A DNA stretch of 64,000 bases from JBFHIZ01 sp963666475 (GTDB taxonomy: Bacteria > Bacillota > Clostridia > Lachnospirales > Lachnospiraceae), in assembly GCA_963666475.2 (NCBI GenBank), contig OY762821.2, forward strand, positions 868,001 through 932,000, in the 5' to 3' direction. Within the stretch, counting starts at the first letter, position 1; every line of letters begins with the position of its first letter. Positions 60,021 to 64,000 of this stretch are shown here, in pieces. A program made the position numbers and the translations under genes. The notes beneath the pieces are model-generated. The model saw only the letters and a program-made list of their open reading frames with translations, ran no database searches and had not been told where the DNA came from.

Positions 60021-61409
60021 ATGAAACAAATTGAAATGATGAAACGAATTATATTGCTACAACTGAAGGGCGTTTGTCTTTTATTCGAAGGCGCATTATA
60101 CGCTTATTTTTATTATGCGGCCTACATTAATTTGGTACAGCCAGACTTTTATCGTAGAGGGCATTGGTTGGTAATTGGAATCAGCATGATGATTTTGCTG
60201 CTATTTTCACAGTTATATGGAGGATTGAAAATTGGTTATTCCAAACCAACGGATGTCATGTTTTCACAGTCTTTTGCAACACTCTGCGCCAATGTATTCT
60301 TTTATTTTCAGATTTCTTTGCTAAGTGGACACTTGGTCGATGTGATTCCAGTGGTCAAAATGTCGATGATCGCAATTATTGGCGTAGCAGCCTGGACATA
60401 CTCATCGGACGCTTTGTATCGTAAAATGTTTCCACCGAGAAAATTATTACTCGTTCATGGAGAGCGTTCCATTAAAGATATTATGGAAAAAGTGGCAACC
60501 AGAAAAGATAAATATGAAATCAAGAAAAGTATCATGATGCGAGATTTGGAAGATTTTGATCATGTGATACAAGAAATCTCGGATTGTTATGATGGACTAA
60601 TGATCTGGGATGTGCCGTCGAATTTAAAAGGGAAGCTTGTAAAGTACTGCTATGGAAAGAGTATAAGAGTTTATCTTATGCCAAAAATATCAGATGTTAT
60701 TATAAGGGGTTCGGCACAATTACATCTGTTTGATTCTCCAATATTGCTAACCAGAGAATATTCAATCACGATTGAACAAATAATTGCCAAACGATTTATT
60801 GATTTGATTTGTTCGTTGATTTTGGCAATTGTTACTTCGCCAATTATGGTATTTGCAGCGATCATTATTAAATTACAAGATCGCGGACCTGTATTTTATA
60901 CCCAGGTCAGAGTTACAAGGGCTAATAAAGAATTTAAAATTATAAAATTTCGAAGTATGCGTGTAGATGCTGAAAAAGATGGTGTCGCTCGCCTTGCTTC
61001 TACGAATGACAGCAGAATTACACCATTTGGAAAATTTATCCGTAAAGTACGAATTGATGAATTGCCACAGTTGTTCAACATTATTAAAGGTGACATGTCG
61101 TTTATTGGACCAAGACCAGAACGTCCTGAGATTATATCTCAATATGTGGAAGATATGCCAGAATTTGCTTTTCGCACCAGAGTAAAAGCTGGACTCGCAG
61201 GCTATGCACAGGTATATGGGAAATATAACACGACACCGTACGATAAGTTAAAACTAGATTTATCATATATTGAAAATTACAGTGTTTGGCTAGATATCAA
61301 ATTAATGCTTTTGACACTTAAAATTTTATTTAAATCGGAAAGCACAGAAGGCATCGATGAAAATCAGAAAACAGCTCTTAGACAATATGAGGAAGAAGAT
61401 AATCGATAG
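60021..61409 (+). CDS. Initiating polyprenyl sugar-phosphate transferase
   Basis: A 462-residue protein of the WbaP/polyisoprenylphosphate hexose-1-phosphate transferase type. It has about four membrane segments (10-140), a middle Rossmann-like part (about 145-235) and a C-terminal catalytic domain (about 255-450). That domain contains KRFIDLICSLILAI, FKIIKFRSMRVDAE, DELPQLFNIIKGDMSFIGPRPE and the GLAGYAQVYGKY motif. It starts repeat-unit assembly by moving a sugar-1-phosphate to undecaprenyl phosphate. The precise sugar cannot be inferred. It is upstream of capE-capF-capG. Confidence 0.93.
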   Translation: MKQIEMMKRIILLQLKGVCLLFEGALYAYFYYAAYINLVQPDFYRRGHWLVIGISMMILLLFSQLYGGLKIGYSKPTDVMFSQSFATLCANVFFYFQISLLSGHLVDVIPVVKMSMIAIIGVAAWTYSSDALYRKMFPPRKLLLVHGERSIKDIMEKVATRKDKYEIKKSIMMRDLEDFDHVIQEISDCYDGLMIWDVPSNLKGKLVKYCYGKSIRVYLMPKISDVIIRGSAQLHLFDSPILLTREYSITIEQIIAKRFIDLICSLILAIVTSPIMVFAAIIIKLQDRGPVFYTQVRVTRANKEFKIIKFRSMRVDAEKDGVARLASTNDSRITPFGKFIRKVRIDELPQLFNIIKGDMSFIGPRPERPEIISQYVEDMPEFAFRTRVKAGLAGYAQVYGKYNTTPYDKLKLDLSYIENYSVWLDIKLMLLTLKILFKSESTEGIDENQKTALRQYEEEDNR

Positions 61410-61439
61410 ACTATATAGATTGTAAAAGGAGAAAAGTAC

Positions 61440-62483
61440 ATGTTTGAAGGAAAAACACTATTAATTACCGGAGGAACAGGTTCTTTTGGAAATGCAGTAT
61501 TAAACCGGTTCTTGGATACAAATATCAAAGAGATCCGAATTTTTTCAAGAGATGAGAAAAAACAAGATGATATGCGCCATAAATATCAGGCAGAGTATCC
61601 GACAAGCTGCTCAAAAATCAAATTCTATATTGGTGATGTAAGAGAAAGGAATTCCATTAAGGATGCCATGCATGGAGTTGATTTTATTTTTCATGCTGCT
61701 GCTTTAAAGCAAGTTCCTTCCTGTGAGTTTTTTCCACTACAGGCGGTTCAAACCAATGTCATTGGGACAGATAATGTATTGAGTGTGGCAATTGAAGAAG
61801 GTGTTAAAAATATTGTGTGTCTATCAACGGACAAAGCTGCATATCCAATCAATGCGATGGGAACTTCGAAGGCGATGATGGAAAAAGTCATTGTAGCGAA
61901 ATCCAGAACGGTTGAGCCTGAGGAAACTAAGATTTGTTGTACAAGATATGGTAATGTCATGTGTTCGAGAGGTTCCGTGATTCCATTATTTATTGAACAA
62001 ATAAAAAATGGACGTCCTATTACTGTGACTGAGCCTACAATGACACGATTCATAATGAGTTTGGAAGAAGCAGTTGAACTCGTATTGTTTGCTTTTGAAC
62101 ACGCGGAGTCGGGTGATATTATGGTGCAAAAAGCTCCGGCATGTACGATTGAAGTGCTGGCACAGGCTGTTAAAGAGCTGTTTCATGCGGAAGATACAGA
62201 GGTGAAAGTGATAGGTATTCGTCATGGAGAAAAAATGTACGAGACTCTGCTAACGAATGAAGAATGCACGAAGGCATACGATATGGGGAATTATTATCGT
62301 GTTCCTGCAGATAATCGTGATTTAAATTATGACAAATATTTTACAGAAGGTGAGTTGGAAAAGGCAAAACTTTCAGAATTCAATTCAAATAACACAGAGA
62401 TTCTTGGTGTTGAACAAGTCAAAGCAAAGTTGCTAGAGTTGGAATACATTCGCGATGAAATTAAAAATTGGGAAGATAAATAA
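61440..62483 (+). CDS. capE: UDP-GlcNAc 4,6-dehydratase/5-epimerase CapE
   Basis: First enzyme of UDP-N-acetyl-L-fucosamine synthesis. The 347-residue SDR enzyme has the NAD motif ITGGTGSFG and the KQVPSCEFFP motif. The STDKAAYPINAMGTSK region carries an MxxxK in place of the usual YxxxK, as in the inverting dehydratases CapE and FlaA1-type enzymes. AAAAGGAGAAAAGTAC precedes the ATG. It lies three bases from capF, and capG follows, giving the complete three-step order. Confidence 0.94.
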   Translation: MFEGKTLLITGGTGSFGNAVLNRFLDTNIKEIRIFSRDEKKQDDMRHKYQAEYPTSCSKIKFYIGDVRERNSIKDAMHGVDFIFHAAALKQVPSCEFFPLQAVQTNVIGTDNVLSVAIEEGVKNIVCLSTDKAAYPINAMGTSKAMMEKVIVAKSRTVEPEETKICCTRYGNVMCSRGSVIPLFIEQIKNGRPITVTEPTMTRFIMSLEEAVELVLFAFEHAESGDIMVQKAPACTIEVLAQAVKELFHAEDTEVKVIGIRHGEKMYETLLTNEECTKAYDMGNYYRVPADNRDLNYDKYFTEGELEKAKLSEFNSNNTEILGVEQVKAKLLELEYIRDEIKNWEDK

Positions 62484-62486
62484 CAT

Positions 62487-63617
62487 ATGAAGATTTTGGT
62501 CACTGGTGCAAATGGATTTATTGGTAAAAACTTAATAACCAAATTGCGGGAGCAGACACATCACGAAATATATCCCTGTGATGTAGATACAACAAGCGAA
62601 GAGTTGGATGTGTATTTAAAAGATTGCGATTTTGTATATCATTTGGCAGGTGTAAATCGTCCAAAAGATGTCAGTGAGTTTATGGTTGGCAATTTTGGAT
62701 TTCTGAATGTTTTATTGGAGGGGTTAAAACGGCATGGGAATACTTGTCCAATTATGAACTCTTCGTCCATACAGGCGAAGCTTCCCAATCCATATGGAGA
62801 AAGTAAAAAAGCTGGTGAAGACGCATTGATTCATTATGGAATAGAGACGGGAAGCAGGATTTATATTTATCGTTTTCCAAATGCCTTTGGAAAATGGTCA
62901 AGACCGAACTATAATAGTGTTGTGTCGACTTTTTGTTATAATATTGCAAGAAATCTTCCGATTCAAGTGAATGACGATAAAACAGAGCTTACATTGGTGT
63001 ATATCGATGATATTGTAGAGGAACTGATCAAGTGCCTTGAAGGGAACGCAAATATCAATGAGGATGGATTTTGCAGTGTTGCGATATCGCATACAGTCTC
63101 GCTTGGAGATTTAGTCAACATATTACAGAGTTTTCATAGCAGTCGTAGTAATTTAGAACTCCCAGCATTAAAGAACGAAAGCTTGGAGAAGAAGTTATAT
63201 AGTACATATTTAAGTTATCTTCCGGAACATGAATTTTCATATCCCCTTACGATGCACACGGATGAGAGAGGCAGTTTTACAGAGATTTTACGCACTCTTG
63301 AAAATGGACAGTTTTCGGTGAACATCTCAAAGCCTGGTGTTGTAAAAGGCAATCATTATCATCATACAAAAACGGAAAAATTTGTTGTAGTAAGTGGGAA
63401 TGCATTGTTTCAATTTCGCAAACTTGGTTCGAAAGAGGTGATTTCCTATCATGTTTCATCGGACAAAATAGAAGTGGTAGATATTCCGCCTGGATACACG
63501 CATTCTATTGTAAACGAGGGCGCAACTGATTTGGTTACTTTTGTGTGGAGCAATGAATGTTTTAACCCTGAGAGACCAGATACATTTTATGAAGAAATTT
63601 ATTTGGGTGATTCATAA
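62487..63617 (+). CDS. capF: Bifunctional reductase/epimerase CapF
   Basis: Second enzyme of the pathway, with an SDR reductase half (about 1-245: VTGANGFIGKNL and NPYGESKKAGED) and a C-terminal cupin half (about 250-376: HTDERGSFTEI and KGNHYHHTKTEKFVVVSG) that binds metal and epimerizes C3. The 376-residue length and domain order are those of CapF. It starts three bases after the capE stop. Confidence 0.94.
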   Translation: MKILVTGANGFIGKNLITKLREQTHHEIYPCDVDTTSEELDVYLKDCDFVYHLAGVNRPKDVSEFMVGNFGFLNVLLEGLKRHGNTCPIMNSSSIQAKLPNPYGESKKAGEDALIHYGIETGSRIYIYRFPNAFGKWSRPNYNSVVSTFCYNIARNLPIQVNDDKTELTLVYIDDIVEELIKCLEGNANINEDGFCSVAISHTVSLGDLVNILQSFHSSRSNLELPALKNESLEKKLYSTYLSYLPEHEFSYPLTMHTDERGSFTEILRTLENGQFSVNISKPGVVKGNHYHHTKTEKFVVVSGNALFQFRKLGSKEVISYHVSSDKIEVVDIPPGYTHSIVNEGATDLVTFVWSNECFNPERPDTFYEEIYLGDS

Positions 63618-63674
63618 AAACAGGGAATATAGATTATTAATATGTGCATAATAAGTATGCAGATGGGAGAAAAC

Positions 63675-64000
63675 ATGAAAAAATTGCAAGTCATGGTCCT
63701 TGTGGGAACAAGACCGGAGATTATTCGTTTGTCAGAGGTGATCAAAAAGTGTGATCAATACTTTGACCTTACATTAGTACATACCGGACAAAATTATGAC
63801 TATCGTTTAAATCAGATATTTTTTGAAGATCTTGGACTCCGTGCTCCAGATTTCTTTTTGGAAGCAGTAGGAGAAGACTTGGGAGAAACCATTGGAAATA
63901 TCATTGCTAAGAGCTATAAAGTCATGCGTGAGGTAAAACCGGATGCCTTTCTTGTGCTAGGAGATACGAATTCTGCTTTGGCGGCAATCAGTGCTAAACG
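63675..64000 (+). CDS. capG: UDP-N-acetyl sugar 2-epimerase CapG (5' part)
   Basis: The frame runs off the right edge; about 108 residues are visible. MVLVGTRPEIIRL is the typical N-terminus of WecB/CapG 2-epimerases, followed by LVHTGQNYDYRL and the VLGDTNSALA motif. Following capE and capF, it should be CapG, giving UDP-L-FucNAc. GGGAGAAAAC precedes the ATG at 63675. Without the rest, a generic WecB-type function cannot be fully excluded. Confidence 0.9.
   Translation, partial: MKKLQVMVLVGTRPEIIRLSEVIKKCDQYFDLTLVHTGQNYDYRLNQIFFEDLGLRAPDFFLEAVGEDLGETIGNIIAKSYKVMREVKPDAFLVLGDTNSALAAISAK

Overview
The window is a chromosomal segment of a low-GC Gram-positive bacterium of the class Clostridia, most likely a motile member of the Lachnospiraceae. 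This rests on gene content and order: hrcA-grpE-dnaK-dnaJ-prmA-rsmE; ireB-ruvX-DUF1292; mbl followed by flhO/flhP-type rod genes; cdaA-cdaR-glmM; purine-rich ribosome binding sites; and sigma-A-like promoters with frequent extended -10 elements. Nearly all genes lie on the + strand. Only a 77-residue HPr-like protein, a DUF3048 lipoprotein and a DUF212 membrane protein are on the - strand. No insertion sequence, prophage, CRISPR array or rRNA gene was seen, and no gene-free stretch exceeds about 300 bases.

Layout. 1-6340: heat-shock operon (hrcA cut by the left edge, grpE, dnaK, dnaJ), then two ribosome methyltransferases. 6371-8824: a 20-base tandem repeat, a cysteine desulfurase and thiI (sulfur transfer to tRNA and thiamine). 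8949-15741: HPr-like protein lacking the phosphotransfer histidine, mtaB, ireB-ruvX-DUF1292, RNase J, a short MltG-like protein, and the wobble-uridine pair trmR-trhP. 15783-15939: tRNA-Gln with its own promoter and terminator. 15997-24081: acyl-ACP thioesterase, cvfB, a CPBP protease, a PucR-type regulator, then ftsE-ftsX-M23 peptidase-ctpA. 24188-26311: one cytoplasmic polypeptide fusing a cellobiose/mannobiose 2-epimerase-like domain to a GH26 mannanase-like domain. 26318-31297: LexA box and uvrB-uvrA. 31523-34565: mbl, flhO, flhP and a FlgJ-type rod-binding protein. 34611-43006: recD2, comFC, yvyF, two unknown membrane proteins, then cdaA-cdaR-glmM. 43061-46907: canonical HPr-like protein, leuA, DUF3048, DUF212.

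47036 to the right edge is a surface-polysaccharide cluster, all on +: two or three GT-C-like membrane glycosyltransferases, a Wzz-like protein with an apparently inactive kinase-like tail, an EpsG-like polymerase, two GT4 and one GT2 glycosyltransferases, an MBOAT/SGNH O-acylation pair, a GtrII-like enzyme, an initiating sugar-phosphate transferase, and capE-capF-capG for UDP-N-acetyl-L-fucosamine (capG cut by the edge). No flippase or exporter is visible, so the cluster should continue beyond the window.

Most of the window is conserved core genome. The items most worth a second look are the epimerase-mannanase fusion, the two contrasting HPr proteins, the unknown membrane proteins beside the c-di-AMP synthase, the O-acylation pair with its extra C-terminal domain, and several structured intercistronic hairpins, including one that may bridge a ribosome binding site to the recD2 start. 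All family assignments come from reading motifs by eye; no database search was run.
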